Source: Malus domestica | Taxonomy: Eukaryota > Streptophyta > Magnoliopsida > Rosales > Rosaceae | Assembly (NCBI RefSeq): GCF_042453785.1 | Contig: NC_091675.1 | Span: 8,940,501-9,004,500 of the forward strand | Length of the DNA stretch: 64,000 nucleotides | Reading direction: 5' to 3' | Shown: positions 10,967-21,639 of the stretch, one piece after another | Layout: each line of letters begins with the position of its first letter | Numbering within the stretch: position 1 is the first letter of the stretch | The notes under the pieces: generated by a model | The model's database searches: none | Told to the model about the DNA's origin: nothing | What the model saw: the letters and a program-made list of their open reading frames with translations, nothing else | Position numbers and translations under genes: made by a program

Positions 10967-12384
10967 TCTGGTAAAAAATTACAAAGTCAATCTCAATGCT
11001 ATCATGGGAAGTGACCAACTCGAACAATATAGAAGGTTGATAAAATCCACAGATTGAAAATACTTTCAATTTGATTGATGACTGACTAAAGTCTAAAGCC
11101 CAATCAAGGTAAGCAAAGGCTATACACGTTTGGTACGTCATTGTGGCATCCCCGACCTATCTTGAATCACTGCATGTTTTAACTTCTTTACATGACAATG
11201 CATATAGGTTTACGACCTATCATCTTATCAGACATGAAATTGTAAGTCATTCCCATAGACTCAATATGTACAAGTTAATCCAAATTAAAATCAATATTTT
11301 CAGAGGGATTGAGACTTCGAGCTGTCTTTCTCCTACAAATAGGTCACTCTATATGCTTCAATGAAAAATGCTATGTGTGTTCCTTCTCAGATCTCAAGCT
11401 TCCAGTCAAAACATGCAAGAGACAAACAAAATTCTACTAAAAGTTAAAATAAGACGTGTTTCCATAACTACGTAATCTACCTTTCCTTATAAAAAGTAGA
11501 TTTTTGTTTGCCAAAAAAATGAAAGTAAATTTTGTTTTATATATTTATGAGGAGGGCATTTAGTCAGATTGAATTAATTGCTTCTATTTACCCTTATATT
11601 TTTTAGGATCAACGTGGGATGAGAAGAAAAAAAAAAAAACTGGTATGAGAGAAAAATATAAAACATAGTAATATTTGCAATATAGAGCAAAATAATGTCA
11701 TAAACTTGTAGTCTCGTAGTGGGTTGTCATGTTCCACTAGAAAGAGATTTTTTGGTACCTTGATATTTTTTGCAACAACCAAAAAAATAAGACCCAATAA
11801 AACTAACAAATTTTCGACAATAAAAAAAACTAAAAAATCATTGAATTGTTCCTCTATACAAATTGGTCAACAATTGATCTTTTGTCTCTACAGGCAATTG
11901 TCTAAAAAAAAATATTAATTGATTTAACAAACCAAGATGACGTGACGTCCCTTTGGGATTGCGACATAACACTTTACTTCATCACCAAGTACTCAAGTTG
12001 GCTCAACACAACCTTCTGAGACCAAATCTTCTGCATTCAAAATGGATTTGGCATATCTGTGGTTTCAATAAGTATCTGATACGTATTCAATATCTTAACT
12101 TTTCTTAATTTTATTAACATGAATTTAATATATGTTAGACACTTATTGGGACCATAGAAATACCACACTTATTTAAATGCAGAAGATTTGATCTTAAGAG
12201 GATATGAAGAAGTATTCCAATAATTTAGGATCATAAAAGCAGTTCACTCCTAAATACACGGAGCCTTTTGGTGATGAAACACAATAATTAAAATCTATTA
12301 TCAATACTATCTATATATTAATAAATCTAAGTGGTTAATTGAAAAGTTAAACATATATACACAACTAAACTATTCTAAAAGATA
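10967..12384. other. AT-rich intergenic DNA
   Basis: No credible gene is visible. The short open frames here have no recognisable domains and sit in AT-rich, homopolymer-rich sequence. Confidence 0.6.
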
Positions 12385-12387
12385 TTA

Positions 12388-13217
12388 GAGCAAGTCCACC
12401 CATGGACCTTGCTCGGGGGATAGGGGAGAGGAAAGGGCTCGAGGCCCTATGAACTTGCTCCAGCGTTGAAGGAGCCCGAGCGGAGGTGGAGCCCGAGCTC
12501 CGGGCCTGTGAAGAGTTGACAGCTCGAGTGGGTGTGATGCCAGCACTGGCGGCTGACCCTTTTTTTCTTTTTTTCTGTCAGGTGCGTGCACCCCACTCGC
12601 GTGTGGGGGCGCTTTGCCGGACCATTTTTCAAAAAAATCAACCGATTTTTCAGACAGAAAAGTTATCGTTGGGAAGCCACGTGGCTTCCCACGGTCCGTT
12701 CGATCTCAACGGCTCTTTAACTTGGACCGTTGGATCTCAACGGTAAAAAAAAATCTTATTTAATATCAACTGTTCGATCTAAGATCAACGATCGATATTA
12801 ATATGCTTTATAAATAAAAAAAAAGTTTTAAAATTAAGAAAGGTTACAGTTGTGACACGTGGCACAATCTGGAGTGTTGGAATTCAATTTTTTTTTAAAT
12901 CCAACGGCAGAGATTAATTATTTGAATAAAAAATTTTAAAATTGTAAAAAATCCGAAAAAATATCTGATTTTTTTTTAAAAAATGTCGTTTTGGATAAAT
13001 AACACGTGGCGCAACGAGAACGATTTAAAATATCTTATCCGAAATTACAAATAAATTTATTTAGTATTAGTTTGTAAAAAAAAAATTAATAATATTTTAT
13101 TGCCTATTGCCATGGCTATTCAAGTGCAACGGTGAAAATGCATATGATAATTACTGTTCACATGGTGGATTAAATAGTGGATTGCCTGGGGGGAGGGCTC
13201 CAAGGGCGGGGTTGCTC
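12388..13217. mobile_element. PIF/Harbinger-like non-autonomous element (TTA duplication)
   Basis: The left end is GAGCAAGTCCACCCATGG. The right end, read in reverse complement, is GAGCAACCCCGCCCTTGG, so the terminal inverted repeats match at most positions. Both sides carry the 3-base duplication TTA (12385-12387 and 13218-13220), typical of PIF/Harbinger. The 830-base interior has no transposase and includes repeats of GGATCTCAACGG. It is non-coding. Confidence 0.75.
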
Positions 13218-13484
13218 TTAAGAAGAAGGCTGCACCATTCCATTAACCGGTAAATATGAATCTAAAAGCTTCAAAACTATGGATATGTGCAAACATAGCA
13301 ATGGAGAAGAAACAAGCGAGATGAAAGATTATAAATTGAAAAGTGAGTTATTATTGGTACTAAAAATGAGTCATCTAATACATTTTGAAGTGAGATTAAA
13401 GAATGAGTGCGTGATAATTTTTTGAAGTGTCAATAACAATACTTAAAAAAAAAAAAGTGAATTGATTCACACCTGCTCCTATGG

Positions 13485-13632
13485 GGAAAGGATCATCTCC
13501 GGATTCCTTCCTCCTAATCCATCAAGTTCGGGGATCTGAGTCGTTGAAATCTGATTCAACGGCTACAAACAGAGGCCCACTTTAAAAGTTATAATAATTT
13601 TAGAGGAAGGGATCGGAGATGATCCATTTCCC
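13485..13632. mobile_element. hAT-type MITE, 148 bases, 8-base duplication
   Basis: The ends are inverted repeats: GGAAAGGATCATCTCC on the left, and GGGAAATGGATCATCTCC when the right end is reverse-complemented. The exact 8-base duplication TCCTATGG flanks it (13477-13484 and 13633-13640). Eight-base duplications are typical of hAT elements. There is no coding capacity. Confidence 0.88.
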
Positions 13633-13862
13633 TCCTATGGTAGATGAAAAGTATATCATATCCAGATTGAATAATTTTTTTTTTGTTGCATACATGATCT
13701 TTAGATGATGATAGTGAACGGTTCCGATTACGAAGTTCATACATAGATATATTAATCATAAGAAAAGAGGGGGAGGTTGGGGCAAAAAAGTTCCCCATGG
13801 AAGGAACAAAAACATTATCCGCTATCTAATTATGATCATTATTCATGGATGGTTAAAGTTTA

Positions 13863-14329
13863 GAGTAAATTGTAGCAATGGTCCCTGAACTTTACTCAAA
13901 TTGGAGCAATGGTCCCTCAACTAAAAATTCATTACCATTGGTCCCTCAACTTATCAAAATGTGTATCTATAGTCCTTTTCATTAATTTCTTCAAAATTTT
14001 GTCAAAATATGTTATGTTGGAATAACCATTTATTTAATTAGGGTCCCTCAACTCATCAAAGTGTGTAATTATGATCATTTTTGTCAACTACGTAAAAAAT
14101 TTTGTCAAAACGAGTTATGTTTGAAGGATCATAGCTACAATTGAGATAAAGTTAATGGACCATTTCTCCAGTTGAATTAAAATTGAGGGACCAAAGGTAA
14201 TGGATTTTTAGTTGAGGGACCATAGCTGCACGTTTTAATGAGTTGAAGGACCAATGGTAATGGATTTTTAGTTGAAGGACCATTGCTCCAATTTGAGTAA
14301 AGTTCAGGGACCATAGCTACAATTTACTC
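13863..14329. mobile_element. Mutator-like MITE with long inverted repeats
   Basis: The 467-base element starts GAGTAAATTGTAGC and ends GCTACAATTTACTC. The inverted arms run roughly 80-90 bases, with repeated GGTCCCTCAACT-like blocks continuing inward. A 9-base duplication TAAAGTTTA flanks it exactly (13854-13862 and 14330-14338), which points to the Mutator superfamily. No transposase is present. Confidence 0.87.
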
Positions 14330-14338
14330 TAAAGTTTA

Positions 14339-15257
14339 TTTTGATTAAGAAAAACTTCTACTATTCATGGGAGTTCATACGAAAATGTTATCAGGATGGA
14401 TAACTTGAAGAAATTTTTTTAGGCGATATGGAGGGAGAAACTTAGAAGAAAATATGTGGATTTGGCAACCAAGCCAAAAAAATTGAAAACATTTCAGTCC
14501 ATGTATATATATATATATTTTTTTAATCAAATTATGATGCTGTATTAGAGATAACTAGATGAAGCACATTTGATGACTAATCATTCAAATTTTAGCATAC
14601 ATAATTTAATAGTCTAAACAAATAATTATACCTTATAACCTCATTGCCTACTGTCCTAGCTTTTTCACAACATCAAGGCTTTAATAATAAACAGATATGT
14701 GCAAGAAGAGCTTACCCGAAATTCAAGACTTCCTCTGTTGGCGAATTTGAGGCCTGCAAGTTATAAGTTACTGTAAACAAATAAAAAAACAATACTACCA
14801 TATAGTGACACAGGCACTCTTATATACTGGAGATAAAGTTAATAATATTCTTAAACTATATTTTAATCCACAGAGGGGTGGGGAGCATCGAAAAGCTACT
14901 TACTTGCCTTTGGGTGCGGAGGTGCTCTGCAACATCGGCAAGAAATCATCACAGATTCCTAAACCATTTTCAAAGCATTTAAATTTGAATGAGTATCATT
15001 TAGCAGAAAAGTGGATGTACTTTTCTATTTTTCCAAACATAAAAACGAAAAATAAAAAAGAAGAAAGATTTGCCTTCCAGTAAGGTTGTTTGATCATAGT
15101 CGATTAGACCCTAATATTTTTGACCAATTCACACCTGCTCACGAGGGACTCTATAAGATATCTACAGGGTGAATAGATTATAGGAGTGACGATATGCACA
15201 TGATCAGTTAGTCTTGTGACGTCACTCTTTATTAGTTGGATCGTTAAAGGAGGTCTC
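14339..15257. other. AT-rich intergenic DNA
   Basis: No supported gene. The 92-residue open frame at 14805-15083 has no recognisable domain or good coding character. Confidence 0.55.
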
Positions 15258-16072
15258 CTTCAATCTTTTGGAAATGGGTTTTTGAACGTTAGTCCTTGAA
15301 AAAGATTAAAATATAAAAAAAAATTATTGGTGTTAGATTACATATTCAAATTAATCCCTTGAAGTGTACTTTTATTAAAATTTATATTCTATTTTTATTA
15401 TTTAATGTCTCGACATTAAAATTTTGATTTTATTAATATGCACATATTGGTTCTTTCAATTATAAATGAACCTAAATGAGAAAATATTAAAAGAAATTAG
15501 TGACACATAAATACTTAAATGCATAAGAGTACATAAATGACTATACCGACATATATTAAATTGACTTCTTTATACCGAAATGTCTGTACCTAAATGTTTG
15601 GAATGAAATATATTATAATCAACCTAAATTTATATACCTAAATGTATGGACTGAAATGTATGTACTGAAATGTATTATATACCTAAATGTCAATACCGAA
15701 ATGTGTGTATCAAAATGTACATACCGCAATGTATTATATTGAATTAATGTATCTAAATATTTGTATTGATGGATATACCAAAATATATCAAATGAATTAA
15801 TGCGCCTAAATGAAGTACATACAAATTGTATCGGAAAATATTATATAAAAAAATTAGTTTACCTAAATGTCTATAACAATATGTCTTATGATGAATGAAA
15901 CAAAATGAAATTTAAATGTAATTAATACATTAAAATTAGGAATAAAAAGAGAAAAAAAATCAAAATATAATTAATAACATGAGATGATTAAATGTATGAG
16001 GGATGAAAATCAAATTTTAATCTTACACAAGGTTATAGTCTAAAACTCATTTTCTTAAGGATTAAAATGAAG
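15258..16072. mobile_element. Inverted-repeat element with TACCTAAATG/TACCGAAATG array
   Basis: The left arm (15258-15312) and right arm (about 16015-16072) form an imperfect inverted repeat of about 50 bases, sharing AAGATTAAAAT and ATG-GTTTT blocks. Between them, 15476-15850 is a degenerate array of short units resembling TACCTAAATGT and TACCGAAATGT. No transposase is visible and a target duplication is not clear, so the class is open. Confidence 0.5.
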
Positions 16073-16086
16073 TTTTTTATTTTGTA

Positions 16087-16259
16087 AAGAAATATTATAT
16101 TCACACACCTCAAATTACTTCCCTCGCACACATTTTTATTTTTTAATATTGTTGATATTCTACTCACCACTAAACACTTGATAAAAATTATTAAAATATT
16201 AAAAATTTAAAAAAATAATAAGGAAAGTAATTTAAGGTTTGTGAATATAATATCTCTTT
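16087..16259. mobile_element. MITE-like inverted repeat
   Basis: The left end reads AAAGAAATATTATATTCAC and the right end, reverse-complemented, reads AAAGAGATATTATATTCAC. The match continues for about 35 bases. The AT-rich interior is non-coding. I could not fix a target-site duplication. Confidence 0.6.
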
Positions 16260-16739
16260 TGGATTGCCAAAAAAAAGAAAAATCTCTCTTTTGGAGTTGT
16301 GTGTGGGTTTAGCCATGGAAGTGCGACAAGTGGCTCAGGAGTACTTGTTAGAAGAGGGGTCTCCATCTCCATGGCTTTAATCTCTGTTGAATGTTCATGT
16401 GGATGTAATCATGTCGTCTTCTTAATAAAATCTTGAACTCAATCCAAACAAAACCAAAAATTACATATAAGATCGAGAGACCATTATTTATAACAAGGAA
16501 AATTTAAACAAGTTCATGAGATTGGTCACACTACAATCATGTTCTTACATATATACAAAAGAAAAAAAAACAAATAAGCTCTTCAATCACAGCACAATAT
16601 TGAGTTTCATATCCCCGTATACTTGAAGAACACTTTCCACTCGAAAAGCTCTAAATTCCTATATTCTCTTTGTCAGTTATTTCATCCCTTTCTTTAGGTG
16701 CTATTAGCTTTGTACCTAAGTTTTGACGTCCGCCTCTTG

Positions 16740-17177
16740 TTGGATGAATTAAGGTTAACACAGCTGGGTCTTGTAAACTAAATGGTCATGTGGGTAGTGG
16801 TAGTGTTTTTCATGATTCCAATGGACCTTTTTTAGGGGCGTTTGCTTCCTCATTTTCTTATCCAATTGCAATTGTTGCTGAGATTGTTGGGGTGATCAAG
16901 GCAATTCCTAATGCATGGGATACGGAGTGGCATCATATTTGGTTAGAGACAGATTTCATATATGTCATCTAGCTTCTATCACCTCGTTCTATGGATGTCC
17001 CATAGTTTCTCAAAGTTTCTTCGGCAAATTGTTTATGTTATAATGCTTGCTTGCACTTCAATTTTTCACACAATTTCATGAAGGAATTTTTTTTTACGGA
17101 TTCTTTTGCTAATTTTGATGCAATGAATAGTAGTTTTACGTGGTGGGACTTGATACTTGATTTTGCAGAGACATCAT
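16740..17177 (+). pseudogene. LINE-derived RNase H domain remnant
   Basis: The forward frame near 16790-16972 encodes GSGSVFHDSNGPFLGAFASS, then AEIVGVIKAI and WHHIWLETD. This is the plant RNase H fold (RVT_3) often found at the end of LINE ORF2. After a stop at about 16970 the tail with SSFTWWD can still be followed. The gag-bearing LTR element inserted into this remnant at 17177, and the remnant seems to resume at 26831. Confidence 0.7.
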
Positions 17178-18310
17178 TGTGAACACGAAAATTTCCTAAA
17201 ATGAACGAGACAAGAACAACGTGCACAAAATAATATTTGTATTTGATGATTTTGGGTTACAATCTCTCTCAAATTTGATCCTCTGATTCGATCTCCGTAA
17301 GGTGTTGATTTATGGATGTTGTTGATCCAAGGGCCGTCGAGGCTTGATCTTGGATGAACGGTTGAAAGTTTCTACAAGGGCCGTTGAGGCTTGATCTTGA
17401 ATAACGGTGATGAACAGATCTTCAAGGGCTTTTGGGCTTGATCTTGAAGAACAGTGATTGATGGATCTTCAAGGGCTTTTGGGCTTGATCTTGAAGAACA
17501 GTGATGAACGGATCTTCGAGGGCTTTTGGGCTTGATCTTGAAGAACAGTGATGAACAGATCTTCAAGGGCTTTTGGGCTTGATCTTGAAGAACGGTTGGA
17601 TGTGTGGATTTGTTGATGTTGTTGATCCAAATGGTCGTTGGGGCTTGATCTTAAGATGAACGGATGATGAACGATGAACACTTTCTTCAAGGGCCGTCGG
17701 GGCTTGATCTTGAAGGTGGATGATTGTTGATCCAAGGGCCGTTGGGGCTTGATCTTAGAAGAATGATGAACGATGAACGAAGAACGAAGAAGGCTTTCTT
17801 GATTCTTCGGGATGAACGGATTATAAACGATGAACACTTTCTTCAAGGGTCGTCGGGGCTTGATCTTGAATTGGTGGAAGTTCTTCAAGGGCTTTTGGGG
17901 CTTGATCTTGAATTGGTGGAAGTTCTTCAAAGGGGTCGTCGGGGCTTGATCTTGGAAGAACGATGAACGAAGAACGAAGAAGGCTTTCTTGATTCTTCGG
18001 GAACCTGGATGCTTGAAAGATTCGAAGTTTAAGAGCTTCAGAGTTTCAAGGTGTAATATGAATTGGTTTCTTGAAATGAATGAAATTGGCTTCTATTTAT
18101 AGAATTTTCCAAGGCCTAATTTTGAATATAATATTCCAGATAAAATAAGTTGTTTCTGCCAGGTGTTGACACGTGTCCTGTTTGATGACTTTTCCAACTT
18201 ATTTCGTTTTTTGTTTAGACACACGCTACGTGTAAAATTCATGTAATACATGAGCGTTGAAACTTTGATTTATTGGTCAACATTTATTTACCGAAATTTC
18301 GATGTCTACA
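17178..18310 (-). repeat. 3' LTR of the gag-bearing element, with minisatellite
   Basis: This LTR of 1133 bases contains many copies of a module built around AGGCTTGATCTTGAA. Four copies of a 47-base version lie at about 17412-17600. Compared with the other LTR it carries one extra 47-base unit and one extra unit of about 43 bases near 17880, which explains most of the 95-base length difference. Confidence 0.92.
18085..18110 (-). promoter_or_regulatory. LTR TATA box (3' LTR copy)
   Basis: The minus strand reads TTCTATAAATAGAAGCC, a strong plant TATA box, in the same sense as gag. The same motif occurs in the 5' LTR at about 26602-26620, where it would drive the element. Confidence 0.65.
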
Positions 18311-18374
18311 AATGCCTCCACTTCAAGGCGCGTCGTATACATGTGCTTGTCACGTGTAGGAGATGCGTTTTGAA

Positions 18375-18610
18375 GTCCCTTACTGTAGAAGTCGATCCAG
18401 GGGCCATCGAGGCTTGATCTTGAATTGGGTTGGAGATTTCTTCAAGAGCCGTTGATGCTTGATCTTGAATTGGGCTTGAGATTTCTTCAAGGGCCGTTGA
18501 GGCTTGATCTTGAATTGGGCTTGAGATTTCTTCAAAGGCCGTCGAGGCTTGATCTTGAATTGGGCTTGAGATTTCTTCAAAGGCCGTCGAGGCTTGATCT
18601 TGAAGGTTGA
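18375..18610. repeat. ~60-base tandem repeat next to the 3' LTR
   Basis: Four to five units share GAGGCTTGATCTTGAATTGG and GAGATTTCTTCAA. The units resemble the minisatellite inside the LTR. On the minus strand they keep an open frame reading KIKPRRPLKKSQAQF repeatedly, which I take as a by-product of the unit length rather than a gene. Confidence 0.8.
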
Positions 18611-20387
18611 AATTTGGACCACAAGGAGCTTCATGTGGTAGATGATCTTTGGCTTTGGTAGTGGATGAATCGGCACGTATTTTGTTGCACTTGTTGACTT
18701 TCCACAGCTTTGATCTTGAACTGGGTTGGAGGATTTTCTGGATTCCTCCAGTTGTTGACTTTCCACAGCTTATTCTTGAACTGGGTTTGATTCAAGGGTG
18801 GCAGACGCTTGATCTTGAATCTGACTTGTGATTTCCTCAAGGGCCGTCGAGGCTTGATTCTTGAAGGTTGACTTGAACACATGGCAAGCAAGCACGAGGT
18901 GAAGGTGACGACTTGTTGCTTTATTCAATCTTTCTAATTCACACCTGAGCAATTTGGTCAACGATATAATCTTCAAGATTGATGGGCTCTTCTTCCAGTT
19001 TGTGACTTGATCTTTAAGGATTTGATTCAAGGGTGGTGAATCGGCACGTGCAGCCCACAACGCCTAGCGAGTCAACCCAAGAATTTGAGGGTCAAAATGA
19101 GTCCTCCACCCATAGTGATTGCAACCCTGATGATATGAGATACTTTTGATTTTGAAGAAGTAGCGGATGAATCGGCACGTGCTTTGTTGTGCTTGTCTCC
19201 ACATGCTTCAATGTATCATTTTCCCTTGCCTTATTTATTCTTCTGGCAGAATATGGCATCTTCTCGAGTTCCACAGCTCAAACTCCTTCTGCTGAGTTGA
19301 CTGTGCTGGCTGCATTCTTCTATGCTTGTTTCTTTTGCACGTTGTCTCCACATGCTGCAAGGTATCATTTTCACTTGCCTTATATGTTCTCCAGGAAGAT
19401 GTGGCAGCTTCTTTGGAAGTACAGCAGCAGTGGAAGACGAGTACTCGAGAGCGGTGCTAGGTAGGCAACCAGGCCAAGGTTCCAGGTAGTCAATTCCTTA
19501 CCTGGGTTTGAGTGGAGGTTCCGGCATATTGTTTTCTTTATCCTTGTCTTTGCAGGTAAGAACAAGGACAAAGGAAAGGACATGGAGAAAGCATGATATG
19601 AGATACTTTTGCTTTCTACCCTGGTGATATGAGATACTTTTGCTTTGGTGTTATTTGTTTGCAGAGGTACCCCAAGGAATAAGGAACACTGAGTGACTCG
19701 AGAGGCTTCATTGGTAGGCATTCTCGGAGATGAAGAAAGGTCATGTATGTCTGCCTTGCTATGGAAGGTGAAGGTAGACAGTTATAGGAAGTTCTTTAAT
19801 ACCTGTAGAGGTACGATTTTTTCACTCGTGTCGGCAACCATTGAGTGATTGATCAGTATGGCTTCACGTACTTTCTTCTTCATCAGAAATCTTTGACAAA
19901 TTGTCCGTAATTTTCGCCAAGCTGAGTGTGCATGTGACAGGTGTTGACGAGGCTGAAAAAGAATGGCGCCTCTTTGATATCTGGGATCGGCGCTTCGATA
20001 AATTGCCCGTGATTTCCGTAAAGCTGAGTTTGCGTGTGATGGGTGCTGACGCATTTGGAAAAGCAAGATACCTCTTCGATTTCTGAGCTTGCCTCTTCGA
20101 TTTTTGAATTGACCTCTTCAATTTCTGAGCTCTGTCGAGTGCAGAGGTTGCATGTGACAAGTGCAGACAAGTCTGGAAAGGAAGATTAGCCCGTGGTTTC
20201 TGAGCAAGCCCAGCTTTTGAGAAAGCTAGTGCCTCTTCGATTTCTGAAATCTCGTCGAGTGTTGATTTTTATCGAGGTACGTAGGACGTTTCAAAGCACA
20301 CTTGAATTTCTGCCTGTAGAAACTCCCTTCTTGCACTTCTACGATCTTGACTTGTCCGACCTCTTCTTTCTTTCAACATCTTTGAAA

Positions 20388-20831
20388 ATGTTTGGTCCCT
20401 CCGACCGTCGTTTTGACTTGAACCTTGGTGAAGAGGCAGTCCCGCCTTCTCCAGACAACATATGGTGCCTATCTTTCATATCTCCTACTGGTCCTTTTAC
20501 CGTTGGGGATTCGGTGATGAAGAATGATATGACCGCTGCGGTGGTGGCTAGAAACCTTGTCATTCCCAAAGATAACAGACTACTTTCCAAACGGTCTGAT
20601 GAGTTGGCTGTTAAGGATTCTCTGGCTCGCAGTGTGCAGTGTGCAGTGTGCAAGTTCTGTGTTAAGGATTATCTGGCTTTCAGTCTATTTGCTCGAACCC
20701 GTCAAGTTGAATCATTGGCGGCTGAAGTGATGAGTCTCAAACAAGAGATTAGAGGGCTTAAGCGTGAAAACAGAGAGTTGCACATGCTTGCCAATAGTTA
20801 CTCGACAAGCATGAAGAGAAAGCTCGACTAG
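20388..20831 (+). CDS. Antisense zipper ORF in LTR element, copy 1 (ends at premature stop)
   Basis: A 147-residue frame starts at ATG 20388 (MFGPSDRRFDLNLGEEAVPP) on the strand opposite to gag. DLNL followed by prolines resembles a DLN/EAR repression motif. Residues about 105-135 form a leucine zipper with leucines exactly seven apart over four heptads (LAAEVMS, LKQEIRG, LKRENRE, LHMLANS). The homologue at 31962-32453 reads through where this copy has TAG (20829-20831, after KRKLD), so the stop is probably a Gln codon mutated to TAG. Downstream the frame would enter a Pro-rich repeat. It is not a gag or pol domain that I know. Tat-lineage elements are known to carry extra antisense ORFs, and this may be such a case. 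Confidence 0.6.
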   Translation: MFGPSDRRFDLNLGEEAVPPSPDNIWCLSFISPTGPFTVGDSVMKNDMTAAVVARNLVIPKDNRLLSKRSDELAVKDSLARSVQCAVCKFCVKDYLAFSLFARTRQVESLAAEVMSLKQEIRGLKRENRELHMLANSYSTSMKRKLD

Positions 20832-20884
20832 CTGCAGGAATCCGAAGGTCAGGTTCAGAGTTTACCATCCGAAGGCACATATTG

Positions 20885-21150
20885 CCTTCATCCTTTAGAG
20901 TTCTACCGAGTGTTGAGGCTCCAAACAGTTAACCTCTGGTGCTTCTTCTTCCTGGAGCTTCGCCGAGTGGTGAGGCTTCAAACAGTCAACCTCTGGTGCC
21001 TCTTCTTCCTGGAGCGGTGAGGCTTCAAACAGTCAACCTTCGGCGCCTCTTCTTCCTGGAGCTCCGCCGTGTGGTGAGGCTTCAAACAGTCAACCTCCGG
21101 TGTCTCTTCTTCTTGGAGCTCCGTCGTGTGATAAGGCGCCACCTGATCAT
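20885..21150 (+). repeat. ~60-base tandem repeat encoding a Pro-rich tail
   Basis: Four to five units share GAGGCTTCAAACAGTCAACC and CTTCTTCCTGGAGC. In one forward frame they read EASNSQPxxPLLPGAP repeatedly. The ORF on the other element has a matching tail (EAPNDQPLMPP, EAPNDPPPVPS). This supports the repeat as the original C-terminus of the zipper ORF, now frameshifted here. Confidence 0.65.
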
Positions 21151-21302
21151 CCTTGAAAATCCCCCCTATAAATTTGATTTGACCTTTTTTTTTAAAGGTA
21201 TGTATAATGCAAATTTATGTAAAATTTCCAGAAAAAATAAATAAAATGGACTTTTATTTCTCTTAGTGCATTTGTTTTTATTCTCTTTTTTTTTTTTTTT
21301 TT

Positions 21303-21509
21303 TGCTGGTGTGCCAGATGCTCCACCATTTTTTTTATCATATATATATTTTGCACATGGTGCCAGATGCACCATCCATTTTTTTTATATTTTCTTTTCTT
21401 TTCCTTTTTCTATTTTTTTTTTTTTTTGCACATGGTGCCAGATGCACCATCACTCTTTATATATATATATATTTTTTCCTTTTCACGTGGTGCCAGATGC
21501 ACCATCACT

Positions 21510-21515
<6 letters not shown>
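21303..21515. repeat. Repeat with palindromic TGGTGCCAGATGCACCA core
   Basis: Four units occur. The later three carry TGGTGCCAGATGCACCA (or a near match) and are separated by T-rich and AT-rich runs. The core can fold into a small hairpin with a TGGTGC/GCACCA stem. Confidence 0.7.

Positions 21516-21552
<37 letters not shown>
21512..21552. repeat. (TA)n microsatellite
   Basis: About 40 bases of pure TA dinucleotide. A shorter run lies at 21457-21471. Confidence 0.9.
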
Positions 21553-21554
<2 letters not shown>

Positions 21555-21639
21555 AGTGGTGACTGCCACTTTCATCCATTATCTTTTTGTTATTATATAT
21601 TTTTTTATATAAATTGTAGTGATGGGATGAAGAACTTGC

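Noticed and set aside
13341-13450. Possible further MITE with TTATTGGCACT-like arms
   Set aside because: The arms match too weakly and no flanking duplication could be found.
14805-15083. 92-residue open frame
   Set aside because: AT-rich intergenic sequence with no recognisable domain or neighbours that support a gene.
17469-17930. Minus-strand open frame reading KIKPRRPLKK repeatedly
   Set aside because: It is produced by the LTR minisatellite, whose units stay open in one frame. It lies in an LTR and has no start context or domain.
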